Source: Vesta saturnalis
Lineage: Eukaryota > Arthropoda > Insecta > Coleoptera > Lampyridae
Length of the DNA: 64,000 nt
NCBI GenBank assembly: GCA_036346205.1
Contig: JARFJB010000982.1
Span: forward strand, 367,501-431,500
Direction: 5' to 3'
The notes below the pieces were generated by a model. That model searched no databases. It was not told the DNA's origin and was given only the letters and a program-made list of their open reading frames with translations. This document shows, one piece after another, positions 42,762-55,350 of this stretch (positions within the stretch are counted from its first letter, which is position 1; each line of letters starts with the position of its first letter). Made by a program: the position numbers and the translations under genes.

Positions 42762-45550
42762 ATGCGTTGTTCTGTTTTTTGATGCAATTCCGATAACGAA
42801 TCGAAAAAAAATCCTTGCCCAAACATTAGATTTCATAGCTTTCCAAAGGATCCCATTCTACGTAAGAAGTGGTTACATCTTACAAAAAGGAAGGATAAGG
42901 TTAATTTCAAATACACTGTAGTTTGTTCCAAACATTTTTGTGAAAGTGACTATAAAGTGAATTTGAAACATCAGCTTTTGAATTACATTCCAAAAAATTA
43001 TCGCGGGCTGAAAGACAACGCAGTTCCTTCTCAAAATTTATATGAATCGCAAGCTGCCTCTTTGTCATCTCCATCAACATCTGGAGAAAAGCGGAAACTT
43101 ACATACAAAAATAGGCAACGGACTCAACTTATTAAAGAAATACTGAAGACCGGAGAAACGTAAGTTTTTAATTTTTTTCCAATTATTAGATACATATAAT
43201 GGCCAGTTTATCTTTATGGTAGGGAAGAAGTAGTACCTGCAAATATTAGTAACGTAAGTAGTGATAGAGATGATAATAATACTCGTACTGATCAAAATAT
43301 GGTTCAAATTATGGTGATGGGCTCGGTTATGGAGGTCTGTAGTACTACTTCTGATACAGGGTGATGGTTTTTACTAATATATTTAAATTTTTTTTTTTTA
43401 TCATTTGCTAATTTATTTACTTACCTACTAAATTTTTAGAGTTCAAACCAATGACACATACGTAGGCGTTGACGAACTGAAAAGTAAATTGTTGTGCATG
43501 ACAGAGGAAAATCAAACATTAAAACATCAGCTTGCTGGTGTTAAAAAAGTATTTAGTGAAAATCAAATTAAAAAAATGGATAACCAGAAAAGAATAAATT
43601 GGTCAGTAAACGAAATTTCAAATGCTATAGCAATGTACGTTGCTGGTCCTAGGGCATACCGGCTTAGTTTAAAAAGGGGGTTTCCATATCCAGCAGTCCC
43701 GACACTGAAACAATGGCTTAGGAAAATTAAGTTGGATCCAGGAATTTTAAAGAATGTTTTGAAAATTGCCGAATTTGCAGAGATGACCGAAAAAGATCGT
43801 GTGTGTACCATCATATTTGATGAAATGAAGGTCCGAAAAGAACATCAGTATGACCAGACAAGGGACTGCGTGGTGAAACCCTACGATTATTTCCAAGTAG
43901 TTCTAATTAAGGGAATATTTCGGCAGTGGAAGCAGCCTATATTTTACGATTTTGATTGCAAAATCATAAAAATACTGTTTTAATGGACATCATTAAATTT
44001 GTGGAGGAATCTGGTAAGTGTACCTACCTGTTCTGATGTAATGTAAAATATTTTTAATGTAATAATTGATACTTAATTAATACTAATTAATACTTTCTAG
44101 GCTTTCATGTTGTGACTATGGTATGTGATTTGGGTGGTGCAAATCGTGGACTACATACGGAACTAAATATATCTCAGTCAAAACCATATTTTGAAAATCC
44201 CACCAACAGTGAGAAAATATTAGTGCTGGCTGATGCCCCCCACCTCATAAAATTAATAAGAAATAATTTTGTTGATCATGGTTTTTTAATTGACAGCAAA
44301 GAAATTAAAAAGGACATCATAGAACAGGCAATAAATGCAACCAGTGTATCGGATTTAAAAATAACACACAAAATAACACTTGAACAACTTAATGTTTCTG
44401 GACTCCAAAGGGAAAAAGTAAAATATGCCACTAAACTATTTTCCCATACTATATCAAGTGCAATATCTAGATGTGGAACACTTGGGTTTATAACAGCTGA
44501 AAATTGGGTAGAGTGTGCGGAATTTTTTAAATTGGTATGTTCACACTAAATAATTCAATTATTTTTTAAAAGGATTATGTTCGTAGGTTAACGACTGGTT
44601 TGACATATTTAATGTTAGCGTCCCAATAAGTGACTCACGAGCCAGAAATAGGGCTTACGGGTTAGCACTGGAGGAACAAAATGCCATTTTAAACAAGATG
44701 TTGAATGTAATTTCTGATTTAAAAGTAATTAGCAGCCGAAGCAAATTTCCATTTCAAAAGGGTAATGAATTAAATGTTTCTAACTACTACAATACTATGC
44801 ATGAATTATTTTAGGTATTTTGATTTCTAATAGTGCTTTGAAAATGCTCCTGGAAGATATGAGTCGTCGTTTCAATGTTCAGTATTTGTTAACCAGAGGA
44901 ATAAATCAGGACGTGATTGAAAATTTCTTTGGTGTGATAAGAGCAAAAGGTGGTCTCCATGATCATCCCAGCCCTCTTGAATTTAAGTATAGGTTACGAT
45001 CATACATCTTGGGAAGAAACGAGGGTGCATACTCGGAGTATTGTAATCTGGAAGCAGACGATACTCCAGATGTTCCACTTTGTGGAACCTTGATTAAAAA
45101 ATTGAACGTTTCTGATTCATCAGCGGCTGAGCCCAATGAAGACGATTCTGGCTTAATGGAAGAATTGAATGAACTGGCCTATGACGGACTTGAAAATTTG
45201 GCAGGTTTCGTTTGCCACAAAGTAAAAGATTCCACCTTGTCAAGTTCTTCAAACCATAGCTACTCCTGGATTGACCACCTTAGTGAAGGTGGTTTATCAA
45301 AACCATCTTCCAGTTTTATGGCTAGTATTGAGGAACTTAACAAGGTGTTTCTTGAAGTAAATGGTGAAGAAATAGTTGCTGGGGAACAAAACTTTATACA
45401 CAATTTATTAGGAAAAATCATCAATATTGATTACCCCATAAAAGCAAAGCGACTATTTTTTCGATCTAGAATGTTTTTTCGCATAAAAGAATTAAATGGG
45501 ATTTTAAAAGAGAAAAGTGCCCGCAAAAGAAAATGGAAAAAAATTGTGCC

Positions 45551-45554
<4 letters not shown>
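42762..45554 (+). pseudogene. P-element-like transposase with THAP domain, five exons
   Basis: Exon 1 (42762-43152) encodes a C2CH THAP zinc finger (CSVF-stop-CNS, CPNIRFHSFP, VCSKHF, AVPS); codon 7 is TGA. Exon 2 (43441-about 44012) starts with a coiled coil and has D in IIFDEMKV (43819); a frameshift lies near 43965. Exon 3 (44101-44532) has D in LADAPHLIKLIRN (44232). Exon 4 is 44588-44760. Exon 5 (44816-45554) has E in NQDVIENFFGVI (44919). Introns have GTAAG/GTATG donors and TAG acceptors. The THAP domain binds the element ends and the RNase H-like core cuts. Only a stop and a frameshift separate it from an open gene. Confidence 0.88.

Positions 45555-45620
<66 letters not shown>
45553..45620. 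repeat. (TA)n microsatellite
   Basis: About 34 TA units directly after the transposase stop codon. Confidence 0.95.
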
Positions 45621-45625
<5 letters not shown>

Positions 45626-46440
45626 AATTATTAAACTTATTATATAATTTAAAAGCAACTGAAAAAGATATAATAAATCATTTCTTCTCTTTATTCATTT
45701 GGGCCATCGACTTTTTTAAGTAATATTATTATTATTAATAAGGCTTGGTAAACCCCCTTTCGTAAAATTTGCGATTTGGCCACTTCCTATGTAGTTTATA
45801 AATTTTTATAATTTTTTATTATAATAGGTATGTAGTTAAGTTTATTTATCATTTTATTACAATAGTTAGTTAAAAAATTTAACTTGTAGGTCCACATTTC
45901 AAAACGACTTTGGTTTCGGTTTATCAAGAAAGGTTCCTGATATGCGTATATAAGTAGCTTTAAAACCGAATAGAATATGTTTAAGGTTTTAAAAAAAGCT
46001 GATATAAAAAAGAGTTTTGTGTTTACGAGAGCAATTTAAAACATCTAGAATGAATTTTGGAAGCTGAAACACAATTTTAAACATTATTAAATCATATACT
46101 TTAATAAATAATAAAATATTTATTTTGACCAAATGTTTTTGTATTTAAATTTATGTTTTAATTACTTGGATAGAGACATTCATGTAGTAGATTTTATGAT
46201 CTTCAAAATAGTTTATATGAAGTTTTACTCTATCTTTTACGGTTTTGACGTAAAACGTGGTGGACACCTAGAAGAACAAATATCGCAATAAGAATAATGC
46301 GTCTTTTAAAGCCATTCTTTATAAAATTTAAATATTTTATACTTTTAAAATATAAAACAAACCTTTACAAACATTTTTTGTATTAAAAGTTTTTTAGTAA
46401 CTTTAAAAATAAACGCCTTACAAAGGAAAAATATACAAAA
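45621..46440. other. 3' part of the P element, no gene
   Basis: AT-rich with no frame. It holds (TTA)n near 45725 and ends close to the 17-bp inverted sequence at 46461. Confidence 0.5.
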
Positions 46441-46480
46441 TGCCTACTCTCTTAATGCAAATAACGCCGCGAGTGACGTC

Positions 46481-48507
46481 ATGCGCATAACCGACGAAAA
46501 ACTGAACACGGGAGCATCCGGCCCTGATACCAAACAGTATAGGAGAACAATCGCTAAGTTGCCAACATTAAAAGTTATTTGTGCCCTTGAAGCCGAGGGC
46601 TTGTTAAAAATACCGGTGGAACGGACATATTGGGTCCACCCATTTCACGCACAGCGCTCATCAAACGAAAAATTTAATAAGTTTTTCGCAAACATAAGGA
46701 AATACGAAACAAAATTTTTTGAATATTACCGGATGTCGATTACATCATTTGATGCCTTGTTAAACTTCATACGTGCAGACATTAGTAAGCAAGACACTCC
46801 ATTCAGAAATCCCATAAGTGCAGAGGAACGATTGACAATAACATTAAGGTATGTTGAAAACTACTTTTTATTATTCATATCTATGCTTATACATTATCAA
46901 TACACGAGTTACAATTCACACCAATTGGGCGAGTCGGTTGAGTATTCGGATTCATTTGCAGACGAAGTTGGCGCGTTTTGTTGTTGAGATTTAGAAGAAG
47001 GATGACGTGAGGGTGTCGGTATAGGGGTATGTGAAGCTGATGGATATTGATACTGTGAAGGGTACGAATACTGCGAAGAATTCGGTGAAGGATTACGGAA
47101 ATCTTGATATTGCGGAGTGTATTCATAAGGCGAAGGGAATGGTATGGCACGATGGAACTGATAATTTTGGTGGGAACTGATGTCGCGTAGAGCTGGCGGA
47201 GGTTGTGGGGTTTGTTCTACTCTTCTTTTAATTCCTCTAAAAAACTGTAAAGCGTGTAGGCGAAAATCTATTTTTTGTTCTGCATTTAATGCCTTGTAAT
47301 CTGACAGAAGGGAGAATAAAAACGCTTTATCTGCATCTTCCTCCTCACGTTTCGCACTGTCTAACTTCTCCAGCAGTTTGCTTTGGAAAGATGTAATACC
47401 AGATTTCTTGCAAGTCCGTTTCGCTGTAACATTCTCATTACGAGGTCCGGATCCCACAGGTTCCTCTTCTACAATAGTAGTGTCATCATCAGATTGTATT
47501 AGCTGTTATCCCTAATATTCTGCTACGTTCCCTGAAGTGCTGAAATGAAACGTCGGTCACATTCATTTTGATATAGCTCCTGTAGCGCTTTCCGAAACAG
47601 ACAAAAAAAATAAACTGGGCATTGTGGTAGGTTACAGAATACATACCTCCTTTTTTCCACAGACGTTAGCAGGAACGTGAGACTATCCGCATATATGTAT
47701 TTCCTTCTCTGTGGAGCAGCATCGCCACTTTTTCCCTGATGTAGAGTCTTGAGAAAGCTATCTCTAACGTGGCGCTATTTGTTTTCATATCTTTTACTGT
47801 AAAGAAACAGTCCTTAGTCATAATAACGTTGGGAAGGGGTGGGGGGAGTTTGACATTATTAACAGAAGTACTTAACAGAGCATTCCACGGCAATTCGACA
47901 GGGATTGTCGCATTGGCCTGTGATGCGCCATACTTGTGGGTAATTACAATTTTGAATGTTACACTATGTATAGAGTTTGAAGTAGTATTCATTTCTTTTA
48001 AGGTATCTGGCAACTGGAACAACCTTCACTGTTTTGCAGTATGAATTTTACATCGCGAAATGCACGATCGCCGCATTAGTAAGGGAAACTTGTCAAGCTA
48101 TTTGGTCCTGCCTAAAGAAATTGGAAATGCCTGAACCAACAGAAGAAAGGTAGCTGGAAATAGCTGCAACCTTTTATGAGAAAACCAACTTCCCGAATTG
48201 TGTTGGTGCCGTAGATGGCAAGCACATTAGGTGTACAAAACCGAAGAACTCCGGCTCGAACTTTTTCAATTACAAGAAGTTCTTCTCTGTTGTTCTTGAC
48301 GATATTGTGAAGGCTTGTTGTATATTACACAATTTCGTACGCAGAAGAGATGGCGTAAATTATGAAGACACTGAAACATATCCATTTGTGGACGTGGATA
48401 ACTGTGGCTCGAATAGGCAAGGCCAAGGAACGACAGTTAGAGAATTCGTTTCTAACTATTTCATGGGAATCGGAGCTGTTCCATTCCAAAACATTCATAT
48501 GTATTAA
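46481..48507 (+). pseudogene. HARBI1-type Harbinger transposase, two exons, deleted core
   Basis: Exon 1 (46481-46849) has WVHPFHAQR, FFEYYRMSITSFDALLNF and ISAEERLTITLR, the usual N-terminal region. The intron runs to 48002; exon 2 starts YLATGTTFTVLQ. D is visible in NCVGAVDGKHIRC. A TAG replaces a tryptophan-like codon near 48152. After FNYKKFFSVVL the frame jumps directly to DDIVKACCILHNF (48298), so the segment with the second catalytic Asp and beyond is deleted. HARBI1 nucleases cut the element with help of the Myb/MADF-like partner. This copy is dead. Confidence 0.85.
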
Positions 48508-48835
48508 TTATCATTCATATATGTAGATTACTAACATTAATAGTTTCACAATTCATGCAAAATAATATGTACTTCACTGTAGCAATAACACTTATAATTA
48601 AACCATGCATCATTACACGTCGCTTTTTGATAATTTTTGGAAAAATATAATAAGTAGCTGTCCTCACCTTTTTCCTGCTTTTCTGCAGCACTTATTTCCA
48701 TCCATGTTTCAAACATATTTTCGCCTAACGAAGTCCAACATTTATCTCGTACATTCTTATCACTTTGTCCCACAAAGCAGGATTCTCTTGCACGTTTTCA
48801 ATAAACTTGTCAACGTTGAACATGTCGTTTTTTAC
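46909..48835 (-). pseudogene. MADF-BESS protein (Harbinger accessory DNA-binding protein)
   Basis: The upstream part (48835-48560, minus) encodes NVDKFIENVQENPALW in one frame and SDKNVRDKCWTSLGENMFET in another, together a MADF (Myb/SANT-like) domain with a frameshift. The downstream exon (47520-46909) contains AFLFSLLSDYKALNAEQKID, a BESS motif, after a KLLEKLDSAKREEED helix and before a Pro/Tyr/Gln-rich tail. Such partners bring the nuclease to the termini. The gene overlaps the HARBI1 intron on the opposite strand. The intron between the two parts is not resolved. Confidence 0.75.
47666..48022 (-). other. Unexplained open frame in the Harbinger intron
   Basis: An open frame opening MFQLPDTLKEMNTTSNS includes a KLPPPLPNVIMTKDCFF stretch. 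It overlaps the start of HARBI1 exon 2 on the other strand, so part of its openness may be a shadow. No domain is recognised. It could be residual coding sequence from another insertion. Confidence 0.3.
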
Positions 48836-49073
48836 AAAACGCGCGGTACGACAGGACAGTGTGAACAGTCGTATTTAAATGAATGCGTTCTTGTCGCCGT
48901 CCGGCCATCCCGTCGTCCGGTTCGACCGCAGCATGATGCGGTCGCCTCTCGCCGATGCGGTGCCACCGGATAGATGTAAACGGTCACGTTTAAAACCATG
49001 TGTTTTGCTCGTCCCGCCAAAACGCTCCCGCTAAACGGGACCGGCAAAAACGCATAGTGTAGTCAGACACTTA

Positions 49074-51735
49074 CAGTCATCGTTCCCAGTATGTTAACAG
49101 CAGTAAAAATTAATTGAGTTGTCAAAATTTATGAAGTATGAAAACGCATATATACGCGTGATTCATCAGTTTTTTCAAGGTCTTAGCCAAGAAACAAATC
49201 CAAGATCGAAAAATTCCAATTTTTGGAATCGGATTATCTAAAGAATCTCAGAAATTCATGCCTAGACAGCTTACAAGTTATAACCTGTCAGATACAAATA
49301 GATTAATAAAAGTGATATCGTAGATTATCAAACAAGATAAAAAGTGGAAATATCCTAGTCACAATAGTTTACGCACGAGCAAAAAGTGGCAACGGAAGAA
49401 ACGACCTGGAAGGATGATAGGCGACAGAAGTAGGTATGGTTGGTTCATATCTTGGCTAAGAGAAGAAATTATTTTTGTACTGAAGTAGAGGAGTCCTTAT
49501 CTTGATACAATTCTACTGAAAAGAGTTTGTTTGCTGCTAAAGGTAGTTCTTATCTCAGGTAAGAGCTGATTGCTATCGTCTAAGGTGTTGGTGCGTTTCT
49601 CAGTTAAAGAGGGTTCACATTTCGGATAAATGTAACTTTGCTAAGACAAGACTGGTCTGGGATGAAAGTGTGTTTTTCAGTTAAGGGAATGGTTTTTATA
49701 TCAGAAACGAACCCACTGGCAAAACACTAAACACATGCACAAACTATTCACTAGCCTAGAAACATACCTAAGGCTCATGCAAGGCGGTTGTCCTAGCCAA
49801 GAAAAACACAACTGTATGACTTATTTATCTCACATTGATACAAATCACCTGACGCATTAACCAAAAAAATAATCATTGAAATAAAATTATCTAAATAATT
49901 GCATGACCTATGTCTAGGCAGCTTACAAGTTATAACCTGTCTGACAGTAATTTATGCACGTATACGACGTCATAGATAAAAACAGCAAACAGGCAAAAGG
50001 TCCTACTCGCAATTATTTAATTACGAGCAAAACTGACAACGGAAAATAATCTGAAATGAGGGATGTCTGAGTTAAGCGTGTCTTTGCTACTAGGCAAATA
50101 AGGATTGAACGATGTTTTTGGTCTACAATTAGGACAATGCACAAGTAAACAACCTACAAGTGGAACGTCTATTTGTACACCGCGTACACTTTGTCAGCTT
50201 GCCACTGTCTTTGAACTAGAGTTGAAAAACACCACTTTCTTCTCTAGTTGTACAAATAACTATTTTATGTAATACTCTAAACTGCATTTATAATCCAGAA
50301 ATAATCAAATTACATGAAGCCACCAATTACAGCAATGTATTTTCAGTATTGGCCATTCAAAGTTGATTCCTTTATCCCCACCGCTATGTATGTGCAATGA
50401 CATCAAAAGACATTAAGGAATAAAGGTCACTTTGTCAAATCTTTTAGAATTTTATGAAATGAATGAAGATTTCCTATTTCTGAGCTACTTACGTGACATG
50501 TTCAATGTGTTGTGAAAAATGGTGCCTTTTGTTACATGTTTAGTGTCTATTTTAAACTTATTTTAGATTTATTTTTTACTTACTAGTTTTATTGGAATTA
50601 TTTGTAGACATTCTTTTAAATCATATGTAAAGAAAGCGTGCTTGTTTCTCATCATACCTCACCTACCTCGTATTATCATCCACTGTGTCGTGGATAATAC
50701 AACACAGCCAACACAAGGACTGGGCGAAAATATCTATTAATCGAATATAATTCATTATAATCGACAAAATGGGTTTTGATAAGATTAATTGATTAAACGA
50801 TTACTTGATTAATCGATTAGTTGATTATCGATTAATCAAACAAATCATCATTTTCAGTCGTAAATTATCGATTTTCGAACTTATATTCGCACACCGCTGT
50901 TCTACATTACGTTTTGTACCCTTACTACCTCGTTTACTCAGGGTCTCAAATTAGTACTCCGTTCTTTTATGGTGGTGTTATGTCAAATCTTCACAAAAAT
51001 GTCTTAGTGAATGGTTAATGAGACAAACTGGTGTACTTTAAGGAATTATTATAAATCTATACAGGATGTATGAAAATGTAAACTTTCACCATTAACACTC
51101 ATAATAAAATACTTATCTTTTTTGGGATTTTTTAATGGTGTACTTTAAATTATACAATCTAAACGTTTCGATAACACTTACAGTTATCTTCGTCAGTAGT
51201 AATGTTTGTTAAAAATTGTTAAAGATGTAGTAAACAATTTTGTCAAATTTGAAAAATTAAAACATAAACATAAGCCTACTATTAGTATAACAGTTTGGGA
51301 AATATAAAGCCAACTATAAAATTTTTAGTAAAGAATAACTAGGTCATAAAATTAAATATTATTAAACTGCCTCAAAGATGACAAACCAGAACACTCTCTA
51401 CGACGAAAGCTAACAATGAAATTTGCCAGCCAAAAACACATTTAACAAAATTTAATCGAGTTATGATGTAAGTGTAAAGTTGTGAAAAACTTCAATTTTA
51501 AAATGATAGAAGCATTCACAAATCCAAACATTACATCAAATAAAATAACCCAGTTAAATCTAACAAAGAGATATCTTTATCAATAATTGGAAGTGTTATT
51601 AACAATGAAAATCACAATGCAGAACGTTCTTTGTAATTTTTAATTTTAATTTAATTTCAACTACTTATGTTAAATTATAGTGCTGTGGTAATTTAACATA
51701 TAATTGGTAAAGCATTTGCTTCAAGGTCTAGGAAA
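49074..51735. other. Unassigned, presumably intronic or intergenic sequence
   Basis: No coding frame. A diverged direct repeat links 49236-49400 and 49884-50050 (GCTTACAAGTTATAACCTGTC in both, followed by ACGAGCAAAA). 50745-50850 is a run of ATTAATCGATTA-type motifs. 51160-51200 has CGTTTCGATAACACTTACAG. Confidence 0.5.
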
Positions 51736-51764
51736 AACACAGCAAAAAACCTAGACATACCAAA

Positions 51765-51960
51765 AGTTGAAGACAAATTAAAAATATTTAATTTTATTAA
51801 CTACGACACGTATTCGTCTTTTATCAAGGAAACTAGAAACCCAGTTGATGAGCGTATCATTTGTGAGTTTGGCAAGTAAACACTTATGCCAAACTTGGTC
51901 AAATGCCTTTGAGATATGTAAAGCGACTACAACTGTTTCACCGGACTGCTCTAGTGTATT
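51765..51960 (-). pseudogene. LINE reverse-transcriptase fragment
   Basis: The minus strand encodes HISKAFDQVWHKCLLAKL then TNDTLINWVSSFLDKR. This is the conserved A-box region of jockey/I-type reverse transcriptases (KAFDxVWH with the catalytic Asp). No other domain is adjacent. The left limit is where the frame dissolves into AT-rich sequence. Confidence 0.8.
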
Positions 51961-52099
51961 GTTCCAAACTTGGGTTGATCTTGAGAAAGTTGTTTACCTT
52001 GGGGTTGACCTTGAGAAAGTTGTTTACCATGAGAAACAGACTGACCTTGAGAAAGTGGTTGGCCTTGGACATGGACTTGCGCGGGAAATTTGAAAATGG

Positions 52100-52235
52100 T
52101 TTTAATAATAAAGAGGTTCTTGTAAGACAAGTGTAGGATCTATCACTTGGACCTGGTCCTACGCGGGAAATTTGAAATTGTTTTTAATAATACAGAGGTT
52201 CTTGTAAGACAAGTGTAGGAACTACCATGTAGGCC
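52100..52235. repeat. Diverged direct repeat (GGTTCTTGTAAGACAAGTGTAGGA)
   Basis: Two copies (52118 and 52197) of AGGTTCTTGTAAGACAAGTG preceded by GGGAAATTTGAAA. The same module is in the palindrome arms (53930-54480, 57590-58080) and at 60122-60370, so this belongs to the same repeat family. Confidence 0.75.
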
Positions 52236-52334
52236 TTGGATCTTATGTTATGGTCTGCGTCCCTGTCGTGGCCCCTGTTTGGAAATGGTAAGGCGGTCCT
52301 AATGCTAGCTTCAAGACAGGACTTGTATCATATA

Positions 52335-52535
52335 GATAAAATTTTGCGATGCGATGCTTTCAACGAAGGCAATTTCAACGACCCCCACCTCTCCACTGAT
52401 CCGTTTCCGAATGATATCCGAGCATATCCGAACGCACCCGATTGCATATAACCATTTAAATAATAAGTAGGAAGGTGGGGGTCGTTGAAACTGCCTTCGT
52501 TGAAAGCATCGCATCCTAAAATTTTACCTATATGA
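52335..52535. repeat. Small inverted repeat with GCTTTCAACGAAGGC module
   Basis: ATAAAATTTTGCGATGCGATG at 52337 and its inverse near 52535. The arms are about 65 bp, continuing through CTTTCAACGAAGGCAATTTC and AACGACCCCCACC. The module resembles the one at 53873-53935 and 58115-58170 in the large palindrome (GGGGCTTTCGGCGAAGACTG). Confidence 0.8.
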
Positions 52536-52735
52536 AATAATAAATAATTTCTACCCTAATGCAATGGTACTTTTTATATAGGCAGATTCTCCTTCTAAAC
52601 AGTCACCACCTATACATTCGAAAAATTATATCTGATTTATTTGCATGTTCAATTACATACACACAAAACTGTTTTATAGAAACGCGTTCATTAACAGTTA
52701 TAAAAACCTCATTAAAAGGACTGGAAAGTAATAAT

Positions 52736-52747
<12 letters not shown>

Positions 52748-52792
<45 letters not shown>
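52748..52792. repeat. (TA)n microsatellite
   Basis: A near-pure TA run at the left edge of the degenerate palindrome. A similar run at 59474-59517 borders its right side. Confidence 0.9.
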
Positions 52793-52793
<1 letters not shown>

Positions 52794-53369
52794 TTAAAAC
52801 ATAGAGTTAAATTAAATTAACATGTTTTAAAAACATCAAATTGATATTGATATTGATGAATGGTGGAACATAAACTGGCTAGTGCTTTCCCATCATTAAC
52901 TAACTTAGAATGTAATAGACAAACCTGATTACTGCAACTCGTATTTAGCATTTATATTGTACTTATAAATTTACATTCAAAATAAAACAAACGACGATAA
53001 CATGCTTTGAAAAAATGAGTTTCACCTTGATCGCGTAAAAGCCAGACTTCATCAGTTTTTGATATTGTGTACAAACAAAATATCACCTTGGTGTTATAAA
53101 TAAGTAACAGTTTTCAAACTGTATTTTTATATTGTACATACATACAAATTGCTTTAAATAAACGAGTACCTAATTAAGTATGCAATCAATTAACAGTTTC
53201 TAGTTTCACAATCTGATTTTTGTAATAGGATTTATTATAAAGAGGTTACATAATTATCCTCTGCCATAAAAATTGTATTCTAATGAAGAACAAAGGCATG
53301 TAAAAATGATGATGACAAGTGCTTTTCGTAATAAAAAGATTTATTTTAATTTAATTTAATCTGTTCACA

Positions 53370-53515
53370 TGTATCAAGGTTATTGATATTTTTTATGAAA
53401 GCGGTTTGTCACGGAATTTTAAGCTAACATGTATCAAGGTTATTGATATTTTATAGAAGCGGTTTGCCTTGGAATTGTTTAAGTTAACATGTATCAAGGT
53501 TGTCTGTTTTTGTAT
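53370..53515. repeat. Tandem repeat, about 65 bp, three units
   Basis: CATGTATCAAGGTTATTGAT recurs near 53369 and 53431, and CATGTATCAAGGTTGTCTG near 53488. The mirror is in the right arm (58500-58605). Confidence 0.75.
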
Positions 53516-54534
53516 AAAAACGATTTTTACCTTAAGAAAGTCACCTTCAACTGACTCTAAAGTTAGCCATAGGTGAGACTTTGAAGTTGTCCTTGAAGTT
53601 AGCCTTGTGAATTTTCAATAACTTAATTACCGCTGACACATTGTAATTGTATAATACAGCTATTTTTAATCTTTCTTTAAAAAACAAAATGTTTTCTAAT
53701 CATACAATTTAAACTGAACTGCATTAGATTTTTAAGTTGACATATATTTACTTCTATTTAATTAAAATTATTTTATTTTAATAAAGTTTAAACGAATGTT
53801 TGACATAGCTTTACAACGAACGCTTATACCGTATAATTGTGTTTTAGAAAATTATTATTTCACTTCATATAGCTAAAATTTCGCGACGCGGGGCTTTCGG
53901 CGAAGACTGTTTCGACGATCCCACTCCAACCCTCCCCGAGCATAACCGAGATTGTAAGACAGGTGTAGGGTGTCGCAACTTGTTCTCGGGTCTTTGCCCC
54001 TTGTCCTGATCGCAACTTGTTCGTAGGCCTTCGTGTATTGTTGTGGTACCCTTGCCGGAAAAGGTACATTTGTATTATAATAATGTCGAGGCCCCATTGG
54101 TGGGATTTGTATTTAAGTCTCTGCAGGTTATACCTGGAAATATGAATTTGTATTGTAATAAGGGGCATAACGCTAACTTGTAAGGCAGGAGTAGGGTTTA
54201 GCAACTTACGTTCAGGCCCTCGGCCCTCGACCAAAAATTTGGATTTGTTTGTGTCACCATATATGAGGGGAAATTTGACCTTGTATTATAATAATAAGGA
54301 GACCTAATGCTAACTTATAAGACAGACATAGGGCTTCGCAACTTGCTTTCGGGTCTTAGCCCCTGGCCCCTTGGCGAGAAATTTGAATTTGGATTTGTAT
54401 TTAAGTGTGTACATTCTGACTACTTATTTCTAGAAATTTGAACTTGTATTCTAATGAGGGACCTATTGCTGCGCCCTCCTGTCGTGGCGCTTGTTGGGGA
54501 AATTTGAATTTGTGTCGTTATATAGGTGTGTATG

Positions 54535-54925
54535 GACTAATAAATATTTTCTGTAATAAAAGTGGCGCCATCTAGCGTTATATTTCTAGGACTAATCAGG
54601 GTTTTGTTTGTGGCACCATCTACTGGTATATTTTTAAACTAGCGAATGTTTTCTGTAATAGAGGCGGCGCCACCTAGCGGTATATTTCTAGGACTAATTA
54701 GGGTTGTTTGTGGTGCCATATAGTTGTGTAAAGGCTAATGAATGTTTTCTGTAATAAAGGCGGCGCCACCTAGCGGTATATTTCTAGCACTAATTAGGGT
54801 TGTTTGTGGTGCCATATAGTGGTGTAAAGGCTAATGAATGTTTTCTGAATAGAGGCGGCGCCACCTAACGGTATATTTCTAGGACTAATTTGGGTTGTTT
54901 GTGGTGCCATATAGTGGTGTTGTTG
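54535..54925. repeat. Tandem repeat with GGCGCCACCTAGCG core, left arm
   Basis: Four to five units of about 95-118 bp: TTTTCTGTAATAGAGGCGGC, CACCTAGCGGTATATTTCTA, then ACTAATTAGGGTTGTTTGTG. The mirror is at 57225-57470 in the right arm with fewer units. Confidence 0.8.
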
Positions 54926-55189
54926 CTGCAAATTAAACCTTTTTAGGGTATGTCATAGAAACCGTAGTTTTAAGTCAGGTAAAGACTGAACGGCAATGTA
55001 GTGTAGGCGATGGTACAAGTAGGGTGTGCTTCGCTGCAATGTAATGTTATTTTTAAATATATACAATAATATACAATTATATTTACTAATCACAATTACA
55101 ATAAACAAGTACAGTCCACATTACGTAACAGGTGTAGACTAATGAATGTTTTCTGTAATAGAGGTTGATCGTGTTCGTCCGTCCCTCGT

Positions 55190-55350
55190 CTCTTTCTCAA
55201 ACATACAAATCAATTAATAAAATCAATTAAGCAGATCAATCCCAAACAAATCACGTTGGATCAAATCAAGCAATCAGATTAATCAATCTCAATCAATCAA
55301 CCAAATCAATCTCAATCAATCAAATCATAACTTACAGCCTGCGAAAACTA
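55190..55350. repeat. AATCAATC-rich low-complexity stretch
   Basis: Degenerate ATCAATCAAATCAATC repeats. The mirror is at 57045-57185, and a shorter version lies at 60550-60625 next to a (CA)n run. Confidence 0.8.

Larger units (their letters stand above)
42602..46488 (+). mobile_element. P/THAP9-type element nested in the Harbinger
   Basis: It contains a complete-length THAP transposase gene. Inverted 17-bp sequences GTCACTCACGGCGTTAT (42640-42656) and its complement (46461-46477, one mismatch) lie near the ends. TTGCGCAT (42602-42609) and ATGCGCAT (46481-46488) are near-identical 8-mers on either side, fitting the 8-bp duplication of P elements. Exact termini are uncertain because the left repeat sits about 30 bp inside that 8-mer. 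Confidence 0.75.
42481..49070. mobile_element. PIF/Harbinger DNA transposon with nested P element
   Basis: Terminal inverted repeats of about 30 bp: TGTCAGACTACACTATGCG at 42482 and the inverse ending at 49069, one internal mismatch. Both sides have TTA (42478-42480 and 49071-49073), a typical 3-bp Harbinger duplication. It encodes a HARBI1-type nuclease on the plus strand and a MADF-BESS protein on the minus strand, the usual two-gene arrangement. It lies in the putative first intron of the dioxygenase gene. A P/THAP element interrupts its left part. Confidence 0.85.

Noticed and set aside
50745..50850. Replication origin or telomere-like sequence
   Set aside because: Only a run of ATTAATCGATTA motifs; no supporting structure, and short.
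53860..54234. Overlapping ORFs in the palindrome arm, with a related frame at 57809-58174
   Set aside because: They lie in GACAGGTGTAGGG-type repeats, and the frame is not kept between arms.
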